Shown here: positions 44,000 to 53,370 of the stretch, piece after piece | Layout of the letters: every line of letters starts with the position of its first letter | How positions within the stretch are numbered: position 1 is the stretch's first letter | Source of the DNA: Bacteroidales bacterium UBA1374 | GTDB taxonomy: Bacteria > Bacteroidota > Bacteroidia > Bacteroidales > UBA932 | Assembly: GCA_002305545.1 (NCBI GenBank) | Contig: DBRG01000003.1 | Span: forward strand, 50,887-114,886 | Length of the DNA: 64,000 bases | Direction: 5' to 3' | Notes under the pieces: model-generated | The model's database searches: none | What the model was told of the DNA's origin: nothing | The model's input: only the letters and a program-made list of their open reading frames with translations | Program-made: the position numbers and the translations under genes

Positions 44000-45820
44000 A
44001 TGAAAAAAACAATTCTGTTAATACTGGCCGCTTTAAGCCTTGTGCAGGCAAACGCGCAGGGTCAGTTTACCATTGAGGTTCCTAACGTGGTAGCTTCCGG
44101 AGAGCGGTTCCGCCTTGTATTTACGGCAACTGACCTTCCTCACGAGTCTTTCAGTGCCCCTCCCGTTGAGGGATTTCTGGTGCTGGCAGGACCCACCACT
44201 TCTACCATGAACAGGATGGAGTACATTAACGGGCGCAGGACGCAAAGCCGTTCTGTAAGCTATACTTACATCCTGGAGGCCCGCGAACCGGGAAAATACA
44301 CCATTGGGGAGGCTTCAATTGTATCGGATAATGTAACTTACAAAACCAAGCCGGTAACCATAGAAGTTATACAGGGGACAACAACACCTGACAGCCCTGT
44401 TCAGGAAGAAAACATTACGGCAGGAACAAACGTCACAGATAAGGACGTCTTTCTGCGGCTTGCGGTCAATAAACGAAGGGTCGTCAAGGGAGAGCCACTT
44501 ACAGCCACCCTCAAACTCTACACACGGGTAAATGTGGCTGGAGCAGAAGATATTCGTTTCCCCACGTTCAATGGATTCTGGAGCCAGGAAGTATATGCGC
44601 CCCAGCAAATTGAATGGCAGCGAGAAAACGTGGATGGAGAAATATTCCAGGTGGCAACCCTGAGAAGTTATGTTTTGCTCCCCCAACAAACAGGAGAAAT
44701 CCGGATTGATCCGTCAGAGATCGTATGCGTGATACAGGTCCGCAATACCCGCAAGGGACAGTCCCTGCTTGATGAATTCTTTGATTCATACCAGACGGTG
44801 CGCAAACGGGTGATTGCCCCGGCAGTTACAGTAAGGGTTAACGACCTGCCGGCAGGGGCTCCTCCTTCCTTTACGGGGGCCGTGGGAAAATTCACAATCC
44901 AAGCCAACCTGGGAAAAGATTCAGTAAGTGCACACGATGCGCTTTCATTGTATGTGACTGTTACAGGCGAAGGAAACATCAACCTCCTGGAAGCTCCGTC
45001 AGTGCAGTTTCCCCCGGATTTTGAACTATATGATGCCAAAGTCACGGACAATTCAAGGAGTACGGGAGGGACTTTCTCGGGGTCAAAAACGTTTGAATAC
45101 CCTGTAATTCCCAGAAGTTACGGGGATTTTACCATTGAACCGGTAACTTTTTCCTATTATGATATAGAAGCCGGAGTTTACAAGACTTTGCGAACCCAGC
45201 CGCTGACACTAAAAGTAGAAAGGGGGTCCCAGGTAACACCTGCGGGAGTGCCTTTGACTCCGGGGACGCACCGCCGGGCAGTGGAAAGCCTTAGTGAGGA
45301 CATCCGTTATATTAATACGTCGCTTCAATCCTGGCGAATCAAAGGGTCCTATTTTACTGGCAGCCTGTCATATTTTATTGTTCTGCTGTTGATATTTGGC
45401 ATAACAGCAGGTGTTTACGTGTTTCTGGATAAAACACGTAAGCACCGCAACGATGTGGTAAAAGTGCGTAACAGCAGGGCCAACAAGGTAGCCCGTACAC
45501 GGTTAAAAACGGCCGGCATGTTGTTGAAGCAGGAGCATTTTGAAGGATATTACGAAGAATTGCACCGCGCCCTGTGGGGGTATATTGCAGACAAACTGGC
45601 TTTATCGCAGGCAGACTGTTCGCGTGAACGGATTGAGGAACTACTCCTGGGCAGAAATGTTGAACCACATCTTGTAAGCGATTATACCAGCCTGATAGAA
45701 TCCTGTGAATTTGCCCGCTATGCACCCGATCCCGGTCAGCTGGAAAAAGAAAGGATCTTTGAAAAGGCCGTTGAAGCTATCAGTAAGATGGAACAAGCCC
45801 TTAAGCAGATTATAGTATGA
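44000..45820 (+). CDS. batD: BatD, aerotolerance protein
   Basis: 606 residues. Signal peptide MKKTILLILAALSLVQANAQ, several immunoglobulin-like beta domains (about 22-440), one TM helix (about 453-475) and a cytoplasmic helical tail with RIEELLLGRNV. Has the family start FTIEVPNVVASGERFRLVFT. Membrane anchor of the Bat complex. Overlaps batE by four bases (ATGA). Confidence 0.93.
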   Translation: MKKTILLILAALSLVQANAQGQFTIEVPNVVASGERFRLVFTATDLPHESFSAPPVEGFLVLAGPTTSTMNRMEYINGRRTQSRSVSYTYILEAREPGKYTIGEASIVSDNVTYKTKPVTIEVIQGTTTPDSPVQEENITAGTNVTDKDVFLRLAVNKRRVVKGEPLTATLKLYTRVNVAGAEDIRFPTFNGFWSQEVYAPQQIEWQRENVDGEIFQVATLRSYVLLPQQTGEIRIDPSEIVCVIQVRNTRKGQSLLDEFFDSYQTVRKRVIAPAVTVRVNDLPAGAPPSFTGAVGKFTIQANLGKDSVSAHDALSLYVTVTGEGNINLLEAPSVQFPPDFELYDAKVTDNSRSTGGTFSGSKTFEYPVIPRSYGDFTIEPVTFSYYDIEAGVYKTLRTQPLTLKVERGSQVTPAGVPLTPGTHRRAVESLSEDIRYINTSLQSWRIKGSYFTGSLSYFIVLLLIFGITAGVYVFLDKTRKHRNDVVKVRNSRANKVARTRLKTAGMLLKQEHFEGYYEELHRALWGYIADKLALSQADCSRERIEELLLGRNVEPHLVSDYTSLIESCEFARYAPDPGQLEKERIFEKAVEAISKMEQALKQIIV

Positions 45821-46581
45821 AAAAGATAATTCTGTTGATTGCCCTGTGTTTTTCCGCATGGTTGGCAGCCGGAGCACAGAATATGGCAGACAGCCTGTGG
45901 AATGATGCCAACGCCCATTATGCCAATGCCCAATACCAGGAGGCACTGGAGAACTACCTTCAGATAGAAAGTTCCGGGCAGGAATCTCCCGCCTTGTATT
46001 ACAATATCGGCAATACTTATTTTAAAATGCGTTATATTGCCTATGCCATTTTGTATTACGAAAAAGCCCTGCGTCTGGAACCCAACAATCCCGATATCCT
46101 CTACAATCTACAGGTGGCAAGGGAACAATGCATAGACAGGATAGAACCTGTACCGACTTTTTTTGTGACGAAATGGATACGGGAAAGCCACCAGATATTG
46201 TCTTCCGGCATGTGGGCTGTAATTTCCATCGGCCTGCTTGTTCTGGCACTGGTCCTTTTCCTGGTTTTCTTTTTTGCAAGGGGAGTCAGGTTCCGAAAAG
46301 CTTCCTTTATCCTTTCCATTGTAATATTTCTTTTTGCCATACTGTCCACTACCTTTGCCTGGCAGTCCAGGAAAGAGGCAACACGGGAAGATCTGGCCAT
46401 TGTGCTATCCGCCGTCAGTTCTGTCCGGTCTGCACCCGGGACACAGGGAAAGGACTTGCTGGTCATTCACGAAGGGACCCGCCTGCGTGTGCTGGAACAA
46501 ATGGGAGACTGGGCGCGGATAGAGCTGGAGGATGGGCGCCAGGGATGGGTAGCGCTGAATGAGATTGTTTTTGTATATTAG
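45817..46581 (+). CDS. batE: BatE, TPR and SH3-domain aerotolerance protein
   Basis: 254 residues. Signal peptide (cleavage near AGAQ), TPR repeats (about 25-100), two TM helices (about 128-150, 160-180) and an SH3-like domain at the C-terminus (about 190-254; GTRLRVLEQMGDWARIELEDG). Last gene of the Bat run. Confidence 0.92.
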   Translation: MKKIILLIALCFSAWLAAGAQNMADSLWNDANAHYANAQYQEALENYLQIESSGQESPALYYNIGNTYFKMRYIAYAILYYEKALRLEPNNPDILYNLQVAREQCIDRIEPVPTFFVTKWIRESHQILSSGMWAVISIGLLVLALVLFLVFFFARGVRFRKASFILSIVIFLFAILSTTFAWQSRKEATREDLAIVLSAVSSVRSAPGTQGKDLLVIHEGTRLRVLEQMGDWARIELEDGRQGWVALNEIVFVY

Positions 46582-46602
46582 TAGCCTGAAAATTAGTTTA
46601 AA

Positions 46603-47241
46603 ATGGATTATAACACACAGAGAGAGAAGCTTATATTGCCCGAATACGGCCGTTACATACACAATATGGTACAGGATGCCAAAAAGATCCCGGACAAGGA
46701 AGCGCGCACCCGGCAAATCAAGGCGATTATCAATGCCATGAGCATGCTGAATCCCCATTTGCGTGAAGTCAACGATTACCAGCACAAATTATGGGATCAT
46801 GTTTACATCATAGCTGATTACGAACTTGACGTAGATGCCCCGTTTCCCCCTCCCGTACGGGAGGTTTTTGTTACCAAACCGCACGCTATAGGTGCTGAAC
46901 GTGAACCTGTCAGGATTATGCATTACGGAAGAAATATCCAGAACATGGTCATGGCCATTGCCTCTAAACCGGAAGGAGAAGAACGTGATGCCATGACCAT
47001 GGCCCTGGCCTCCTACATGCGTAAACAATACCTGATCTGGAACAAGGATACTGTATCTGATAATACCATATTCAACGACATTCGCAGTTTGTCCAACGGA
47101 ACGCTGACTGTTCCGGAAGGGGCAAAAATGTCCGAGATCCAGGGAGAGTTCAGGCAGCCCAATACACAACGTGCTCCGCAACGCCAAAGCCAATGGCACA
47201 AGAATAAAAAGAAGAAAAGGTCACCTTCAAATGGCCAGTGA
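46603..47241 (+). CDS. DUF4290 protein
   Basis: 212 residues, no signal peptide. Conserved start MDYNTQREKLILPEYGRYIHNMV and a second similar block, HYGRNIQNMV (about 108-117), so it may hold an internal duplication. Basic, disordered C-terminus (KNKKKKRSPSNGQ). Bacteroidota-specific family of unknown function. 11-bp overlap with ftsK. Confidence 0.9.
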   Translation: MDYNTQREKLILPEYGRYIHNMVQDAKKIPDKEARTRQIKAIINAMSMLNPHLREVNDYQHKLWDHVYIIADYELDVDAPFPPPVREVFVTKPHAIGAEREPVRIMHYGRNIQNMVMAIASKPEGEERDAMTMALASYMRKQYLIWNKDTVSDNTIFNDIRSLSNGTLTVPEGAKMSEIQGEFRQPNTQRAPQRQSQWHKNKKKKRSPSNGQ

Positions 47242-49462
47242 ACTTGAAAGAAAAAAAAGTACCCGGGAAATTATCAGGCTAATTGCAGGGTGGTTGTTCC
47301 TGGGTCTGGGCGTTTTCCTGTTGGTTGCTTTTGTTTCCTACCTGTTCAACTGGACGGTTGATCAAAGCCTCCTGTCGGGAGACCACCTGTTTATTCCGGA
47401 AGACAGTGCAGCCAACAGCGGAGGTTTTGCAGGTAATCGCTGGGCCGATCTGTTCGTTGGGCAGCTCTTTGGCCTGAGTGCTTTTATCATCCCCTTCTTT
47501 TGTATTGCCGTATCCGTTTTTTTACTCAAAATTCGCAGTGTCCGAATAATCCCGCTGTTCTTTACAACAGCCTTTCTCTGCATCCTCCTCTCCATTGCCC
47601 TTGGATACATTTTCAGTTTCACCAACCTCAGATATGTATTTGGCGCGGGAATAGGGGGAACTTACGGATACCGGGTCAATGAATGGCTTATTGGCATACT
47701 GGGAACGGTGGGGACCGGTGTGGTACTTTTCTTTGTACTGACCGCTTTCCCTCTGCCTTTCGTATACCGATGGATCCGAAGGAGAAAAGAAAAACGCCAG
47801 ACCGCAGCCTTGTCAGAGCCGGCCCCGACCGAACCCGCAGTGGTATCTGAGGCCAGGGGCCCTGCAAAAAAAGAAGTACCGGTAACTCCGGTTGCTCCGG
47901 TTCCGCCACCTCCTGTATTTGAAGTGGAAAAGACAGAAGAAGCATCCACCTCCGGAACGATGCTCTTCTATGATCCCAAACAGGACCTGTCCCATTACAA
48001 AAAGCCCCCGCTGGACCTTCTCGAAGATTACAGGAACCGTATTACCGAAGTGCCCCAGGAGGAACTGGAACGGAACAATCAGAAAATTGTGGAATGCCTC
48101 AGGACATTTGACATTCAGATTGAGAAGATTGTGGCTACACCCGGACCCACCGTCACCCTTTACAAGATTGTACTTTCGCCCGGCATCAGGATCTCACATT
48201 TTACCCGCCTGGAGGATGACATTATGCTTTCCCTTGCAGCCCGTGGTATGCGTGTTATTGCACCCATACCCGGCACCAATATGGTGGGTATTGAAGTGGC
48301 CAATGACAAACCGTCCCTTGTTCCTATGAAAAGCGTACTGGATTCGACAAAATTCAAGGAATCAAAGGATGACCTTCCCATTGTACTGGGTAAAAGCATC
48401 TCTAACGAGATCGTGATGCTGGACCTTGCCCGCCTGCCGCACCTGCTGGTGGCCGGAGCTACAGGACAAGGGAAATCCGTGGCTCTGAACGCCATTCTGA
48501 CCTCTTTGCTCTACAAAATGCACCCGGCCTACCTTAAGCTGGTTCTGGTTGATCCTAAGCGCGTAGAGCTGAATCTTTATTCCAAGCTGGAAAATCACTT
48601 CCTGGCCAGGCTCCCCGATGCAGACAGTTCCATTATCATAGATACCAAAAAGGTAGTCTATACCCTCAATTCGTTGTGTATAGAAATGGATAACCGCCTG
48701 GAATTGTACAATATGGCAGGAGTGAGGAACATTAAGGAATACAATAAGAAATTCCAGGAAAGGGTACTCAATCCGCTCAAAGGGCACCGGTTCATGCCAT
48801 TTATTGTATTAATAATAGATGAGTTTGCCGATCTGATCATGACCGCCGGAAGGGACGTGGAAGGCCCCCTTACAAGACTGGCACAGATGGGGCGTGCTAC
48901 CGGGATCCACCTGGTCATTGCCACACAACGGCCTACCACCAACATCATTACCGGAACCATAAAAGCCAACTTCCCTGCCAGGATGGCATTCCGGGTGGCC
49001 TCAAAAATCGACTCCAGGGTAATCATAGATGTATCAGAAGCCAGCCAGTTGGTTGGACGGGGCGATATGCTCATATCGGCAGGTACAGACCTGCAGCGTG
49101 TCCAGTGTGCTTTCATTGATACACGGGAAGTGGAACGCATGGTCGATTTTATTGGAGACCAACCCGGCTATTCCGGACCTTTTGAGCTTCCCGAATATTC
49201 AGAAACCGACAGGCAGGATATGCTCAACCCGTCTTCCGGACAACGTGATGAGTTGTTTGAAGAAGCGGCAAGGTTATTGATACAAAACGGCGAAGGATCC
49301 ACGTCGCTGCTGCAGCGCAGGTTCCATCTGGGTTACAACAGGGCAGGAAGGATCATGGACCAGCTGGAAGAGGCCGGGATCGTTGGTCCTCCCAGGGGAA
49401 GCAATCCCAGGGAATTGTTGATTTCCAGCCAGGAAATGCTGGATGATTTTTTGAAAAAATGA
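47231..49462 (+). CDS. ftsK: DNA translocase FtsK
   Basis: 743 residues from ATG 47231, where MASELERKK matches the family start; the earlier in-frame ATG lies deep in the preceding gene. Four N-terminal TM helices (about 20-190), a Pro-rich linker (about 195-245), then the motor: Walker A GATGQGKSVALN, Walker B VLIIDEFADL, and the C-terminal gamma winged helix (about 670-740; STSLLQRRFHLGYNRAGRIMDQ). Pumps chromosome termini across the closing septum. Confidence 0.96.
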   Translation: MASELERKKSTREIIRLIAGWLFLGLGVFLLVAFVSYLFNWTVDQSLLSGDHLFIPEDSAANSGGFAGNRWADLFVGQLFGLSAFIIPFFCIAVSVFLLKIRSVRIIPLFFTTAFLCILLSIALGYIFSFTNLRYVFGAGIGGTYGYRVNEWLIGILGTVGTGVVLFFVLTAFPLPFVYRWIRRRKEKRQTAALSEPAPTEPAVVSEARGPAKKEVPVTPVAPVPPPPVFEVEKTEEASTSGTMLFYDPKQDLSHYKKPPLDLLEDYRNRITEVPQEELERNNQKIVECLRTFDIQIEKIVATPGPTVTLYKIVLSPGIRISHFTRLEDDIMLSLAARGMRVIAPIPGTNMVGIEVANDKPSLVPMKSVLDSTKFKESKDDLPIVLGKSISNEIVMLDLARLPHLLVAGATGQGKSVALNAILTSLLYKMHPAYLKLVLVDPKRVELNLYSKLENHFLARLPDADSSIIIDTKKVVYTLNSLCIEMDNRLELYNMAGVRNIKEYNKKFQERVLNPLKGHRFMPFIVLIIDEFADLIMTAGRDVEGPLTRLAQMGRATGIHLVIATQRPTTNIITGTIKANFPARMAFRVASKIDSRVIIDVSEASQLVGRGDMLISAGTDLQRVQCAFIDTREVERMVDFIGDQPGYSGPFELPEYSETDRQDMLNPSSGQRDELFEEAARLLIQNGEGSTSLLQRRFHLGYNRAGRIMDQLEEAGIVGPPRGSNPRELLISSQEMLDDFLKK

Positions 49463-50052
49463 AAAATCAAGCCCTAATTACAGGCATACTACTACTGACA
49501 ACGACCCTGACTGCAGGCGCGCAGACCACTGATGACCTGCTCGGCGATTTTGCACAAAAGATTGCAAAAGCTCCGGCCGTGGAAATTGAATTCCTGTGGA
49601 ATGAAACGGTTCCCGGGACCATGGTGCTCCAAGGCGGGATGTTCACCCTGAAAATGGACGAATTTTACATCTGCTGCGATGGAGAAAAAAAATGGTATTA
49701 CAACCAGGGAATTGATCAATGGGAGGAAATGCCTCACGATAAAAACTCTCCCGATATTCTGGAAAACCCCTCTGCTTTCTTTTCCAGGCTCAACCAGGAC
49801 TATTACCACGCAGGCAATCCCCTGCGGAAAGAAAGCACGACAGGTAACCTGGTATGGGAGCTGACCCTTGTCCCCAATTCCATAGAATCTCCCTTTACTT
49901 ACGTGATCATTGCCCTGGCTGCCGACGGACTGAAACCTTTGTATATCCGCTATGCCCTGGCCGATGGAACACAATACCCGGTTGAGATATCCTCTTTTAA
50001 AACCGTACCTGCCCGGCCTGCCGGATACTTTTTACCTGATTTCTCCCGCTGA
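49459..50052 (+). CDS. LolA-like outer-membrane lipoprotein carrier
   Basis: 197 residues. Signal peptide (cleavage after TAGAQ), then a LolA-like half-barrel with MFTLKMDEFYICCDGEKKWYY and PSAFFSRLNQDYY. Shuttles lipoproteins, or binds lipid, in the periplasm. Start overlaps the ftsK stop (ATGA); the last 21 bp overlap the convergent esterase gene. Confidence 0.85.
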   Translation: MKNQALITGILLLTTTLTAGAQTTDDLLGDFAQKIAKAPAVEIEFLWNETVPGTMVLQGGMFTLKMDEFYICCDGEKKWYYNQGIDQWEEMPHDKNSPDILENPSAFFSRLNQDYYHAGNPLRKESTTGNLVWELTLVPNSIESPFTYVIIALAADGLKPLYIRYALADGTQYPVEISSFKTVPARPAGYFLPDFSR

Positions 50053-50943
50053 GGTTCCCTGCAGGTGCTGTTGCAGGAATCGTGTCACTTTTTCAAATGC
50101 ATCCGTCGTTATGACGGATTTTTTTAACATAAAACAGTGCCGGCCGGTGGGATAATCCAGCAATTGAGTATCTACGCCGTTTTCACTCAACCGGGTGTAA
50201 TACCTGACCCCTTCGTTATGCAGGGAATCCCTCCCGGCTACAATGATCAAAGCCGGAGGCAGGCCTTTCAGATCCTGGTCGTTTGCATATACGGGTGAAA
50301 TATAAGGATCGTGTCCATTATGGCCGTTAACGTAACAGCTGTCAAACATAAAGGAGAGTCTTGGCGGTATACTGCCTTTGGGTTTTGGTTTTTCCAGGGC
50401 CGTAGTGGCCAGATCCAGCGGGGGACAATTCATAAACTGGCATACCGGCTGAATTTTTCCTTCTTTTTTAGCCTTCATGCAGGTAACAGTAGTAAGGTTG
50501 GCACCAGCGCTATGACCACCAATGGCAATTCTTTTCGTATCAATTCCATAGACCTTTGCATGGTCGAAGAGATATTCCACAATCGCATAGACCTGGTTCA
50601 CGGCCGCAGGAAACGGCTGGTCAGGTGCTTTTGGATAATCAATGCTGATGATCCTGCATTGTAGGATGCGGCTCCATTCAATATTCATTTTTTCATCCAT
50701 TTCCGGGCTTCCCAGGATAAATCCGCCTCCGTGCAGGTCTATAAGCAACGGACCGGGGGACGGATTATCAAATCCATACCATACGGTCCGTGTACGCCCG
50801 TATTCTGTTTCCATAAAGACTTCTTTACGCAGCGATGCGTTCTTTTTTATCATTGAGGCATATAGGACCTTTGAAAACGTTTTTTCCATTTTATGAAAAC
50901 GTCTCCCTTTGGCCTGGTATTGCTCCATGGTAAGAATTTTCAT
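50032..50943 (-). CDS. HSL-type alpha/beta-hydrolase (esterase/lipase)
   Basis: 303 residues from ATG 50943 (or 50928). Oxyanion motif DLHGGGFILG and nucleophile elbow GGHSAGANL, the pattern of the hormone-sensitive-lipase family; Asp in VVAGRDSLHNEG and His in GRHCFM complete the triad. Cytoplasmic esterase of unknown substrate. Last gene after the RsmF-like gene (13 bp). Confidence 0.88.
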   Translation of the reverse strand: MKILTMEQYQAKGRRFHKMEKTFSKVLYASMIKKNASLRKEVFMETEYGRTRTVWYGFDNPSPGPLLIDLHGGGFILGSPEMDEKMNIEWSRILQCRIISIDYPKAPDQPFPAAVNQVYAIVEYLFDHAKVYGIDTKRIAIGGHSAGANLTTVTCMKAKKEGKIQPVCQFMNCPPLDLATTALEKPKPKGSIPPRLSFMFDSCYVNGHNGHDPYISPVYANDQDLKGLPPALIIVAGRDSLHNEGVRYYTRLSENGVDTQLLDYPTGRHCFMLKKSVITTDAFEKVTRFLQQHLQGTSAGEIR

Positions 50944-50956
50944 GACGTGTGATTTT

Positions 50957-52276
50957 TTAACGATCGGATTGTTTGAGTGAAAGGAATATCCTTCGGGAAA
51001 CAGGATGCAGGTTGTTTGACCGCATACCCAGGTTCTTGACAAAGCCCAGGGGCATGTCATTGTAGGTCAGCAGCAGGTATCCTTTTTCTGTTCCATAGGG
51101 AAAGACCAGGGGATCCCGCCGGAGAAAAGCCACAGCCTGCTCCAGGTTTGCCCTGAATACCGGATAGGCGTCTTTTTTAAGATCCGTTGCCAGGGCCAGA
51201 TCCGCCCAGGGTACCCAGTCGTCCCCTTTTTTTGTTGCAACGGCAATCCCGGAATGAAACACATTGAGCAGGGATTCCAGAGACTGCATCTGAGGTATCA
51301 ATTCTTGCGGGAAAGCTTTTAGCAAAGATCCTTTCATAGACCAGGAATAGGGACCTTCCAGGTGTCGCGGTGTGTTGTCGGGTACACGGGGGGCGTTCCC
51401 GCCTTTTTTCCTGCTTAGGGGCGGCATGGATTTCTTTGGCCCCGGATCGGCCGATCCGGTCTTTTCCAGCAGCGCCATGAAAAAACCTTCTCCTTTGATC
51501 CGGTGGGGCAGGTATTTTTGTGGGCCGAGCAACAGGCGGGCACCCAGATGTTCCCTGATCCAGTCAACCTGCTCCTCATCTTCCATGCGGTTGAAGGTGC
51601 ATGTACTGTATAGCAGCAGGCCTCCTTGTCGCAGGCAGGGCCACAGGTCGCTCAGAATACGCCTCTGCCTGGAAACGCACAACGCTACCAGGGCGGGAGA
51701 CCAGTTCTTTCTGGATTCGGGATCTTTGCGGAATAAACCTTCTCCGGAACAGGGGGCATCGGCCACAACGACATCAAAATACCCTGTCAACCTGCCCAGG
51801 TCTGCAGGATCATTTTGTGTGACCACAACGTTTCCATATCCCCACCTGGCCAGGTTTTCGGCCAGTATGGGAACCCGGGAGCGGATGACTTCATTGCTTA
51901 CCAGAAGGCCGTTCTGCGGGAGGATGTCAAGCAGCAGGGTGCTCTTGCCACCGGGTGCTGCGCAGGCGTCCAGAACACGGGGTGAGGTTATGGCACTCAG
52001 GTAGGGAGCCAGTTGCCAGAGAGACATGCCCGAGGCTTCCTGAACGTAATAGGCCCCGGCGTGAAACCGAGGGTCCAGTGTGAACGCAGGTCGTTCTTCC
52101 AGGTACCTCCCCATGGGACACCAGGGCACAGGATCAGAACCGGGAAAAAGTTCCCCCGGTGCTTTCCTGGCATGTTGGCGGATACTCACAGGCGGTTTGC
52201 ATTCCAGGGAAGCCAGCAGCGGGGACACATCACCGGGCAACAGGGCCGCCTCCATCATATTTCTGAAGTCCGTCAT
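50957..52276 (-). CDS. RsmF-like rRNA cytosine-C5 methyltransferase
   Basis: 439 residues. NOL1/NOP2/Sun fold: SAM motif DACAAPGGKST, motif DAPCSGEG with catalytic Cys, YSTCTFNRMEDEEQV with the second Cys. C-terminal RNA-binding part ends PLGFVKNLGMRSNNLHPV, as in RsmF/YebU. Methylates a cytidine in 16S rRNA. Confidence 0.92.
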   Translation of the reverse strand: MTDFRNMMEAALLPGDVSPLLASLECKPPVSIRQHARKAPGELFPGSDPVPWCPMGRYLEERPAFTLDPRFHAGAYYVQEASGMSLWQLAPYLSAITSPRVLDACAAPGGKSTLLLDILPQNGLLVSNEVIRSRVPILAENLARWGYGNVVVTQNDPADLGRLTGYFDVVVADAPCSGEGLFRKDPESRKNWSPALVALCVSRQRRILSDLWPCLRQGGLLLYSTCTFNRMEDEEQVDWIREHLGARLLLGPQKYLPHRIKGEGFFMALLEKTGSADPGPKKSMPPLSRKKGGNAPRVPDNTPRHLEGPYSWSMKGSLLKAFPQELIPQMQSLESLLNVFHSGIAVATKKGDDWVPWADLALATDLKKDAYPVFRANLEQAVAFLRRDPLVFPYGTEKGYLLLTYNDMPLGFVKNLGMRSNNLHPVSRRIFLSLKQSDR

Positions 52277-52299
52277 GAGCGTCTGTCTTGTTCCGGAGG

Positions 52300-52707
52300 T
52301 TACCGGTTCAGTCCTTCGGCCAACTGTGTTGTAAATTTATTGACAAAATCTTTGATTTTCCCACCCAACATCATTTTGAGCATCATATTGAGTTCGGCGT
52401 CCAGGACCAGTTGCAGTTCACAACCTTCTTCCCGTGGCCGGATATGAAGGTTCAGGTTGAAAGCAAAAGGAATATTGCCGTACTGTTCCATCACAATCAG
52501 GGAAGGCTCTTCTCTTTTTGTGACTTTGACTCCCATCTGCATACCCTGTGCCTCGGCCAGGATGGTGTCTTTTGTTATGATTACCTTGTCTTTTTTGTCT
52601 TCGGGCAGACGATCCGTGAATCTTGAAAAATCGGAAAAAAGATCATAAACCACTCCTGCCGGTTTGTTTACATAACAGGAGTCTCCTTCAACATGTGTAT
52701 TTCCCAT
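52300..52707 (-). CDS. SRPBCC (START-like) protein
   Basis: 135 residues, one helix-grip fold domain: GVVYDLFSDFSRF near the start, long C-terminal helix KIKDFVNKFTTQLAEGLNR. Binds a hydrophobic ligand in a pocket; ligand unknown. 2 bp after pyrE. Confidence 0.82.
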   Translation of the reverse strand: MGNTHVEGDSCYVNKPAGVVYDLFSDFSRFTDRLPEDKKDKVIITKDTILAEAQGMQMGVKVTKREEPSLIVMEQYGNIPFAFNLNLHIRPREEGCELQLVLDAELNMMLKMMLGGKIKDFVNKFTTQLAEGLNR

Positions 52708-52709
52708 AA

Positions 52710-53342
52710 TTACCTTCCCCAGGTGTTTGGCGTCAGACGCCAGATATTCAGTGTCTCGAGTTGTTCTTTGCTTACGTAATTTTTGTCTGCAGCTTCCTGT
52801 ATGAGTGTGTTGTAATTGGTAAGCGTATACAGTTCACAGTTGCTCTTTTCAAAAGCCCTGCGGGCTACATCAAAATTATATGAAAAAGTGGCTACCACTC
52901 CCAGTACATTGGCGCAAGCCATCTTCAGGCAATCGGTTGCAGAAATAGCAGAGTGACCGGTAGAAATCAGGTCTTCCACCACCACTACGTTGGATCCCGG
53001 CATAAGGGTACCTTCTATGCGGGCTCCGGTTCCGTGGTCTTTTCTGCGCGGACGGACATATATGAAGGGCTTTTTAAGCCGGTCGGCTATCAGGGCACCC
53101 ATGGCAATGGCTCCGGTTGCAACCCCGGCGATAACATCTGTCGAAGGGTAGTTTTGATTAATGGACCGGCAAAGGGCATCACATATGTAGTCCCTTACCA
53201 CGGGTACCGACAAGACTTTTCTGTTGTCACAATATATGGGAGACAGCCACCCGGAAGCCCATTCAAAAGGTCTTTCAATGTTGAGTTGCACTGCCTCGAT
53301 TTCCAACAGCAGTTGAGCAACTCTTTTTTCAACAGATTCCAT
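52710..53342 (-). CDS. pyrE: Orotate phosphoribosyltransferase
   Basis: 210 residues from ATG 53342 (a GTG 9 bp upstream is not favoured). PRPP motif VVVVEDLISTGHSA, flexible loop RPRRKDHGTGARIEG. Makes orotidine-5-phosphate in pyrimidine synthesis. First gene of pyrE-SRPBCC-rsmF-esterase. Confidence 0.96.
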   Translation of the reverse strand: MESVEKRVAQLLLEIEAVQLNIERPFEWASGWLSPIYCDNRKVLSVPVVRDYICDALCRSINQNYPSTDVIAGVATGAIAMGALIADRLKKPFIYVRPRRKDHGTGARIEGTLMPGSNVVVVEDLISTGHSAISATDCLKMACANVLGVVATFSYNFDVARRAFEKSNCELYTLTNYNTLIQEAADKNYVSKEQLETLNIWRLTPNTWGR

Positions 53343-53352
53343 AATAATCACA

Positions 53353-53370
53353 TATCTTTGTACAAATGTA
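53353..53370. promoter_or_regulatory. Palindromic, face-to-face promoter between pyrE and the Nudix gene
   Basis: TATCTTTG on the plus strand (53353-53360, for Nudix) and TACATTTG on the minus strand (53363-53370, for pyrE), two bases apart and pointing at each other. The Nudix ATG (53366) lies inside the minus-strand element. Confidence 0.6.
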
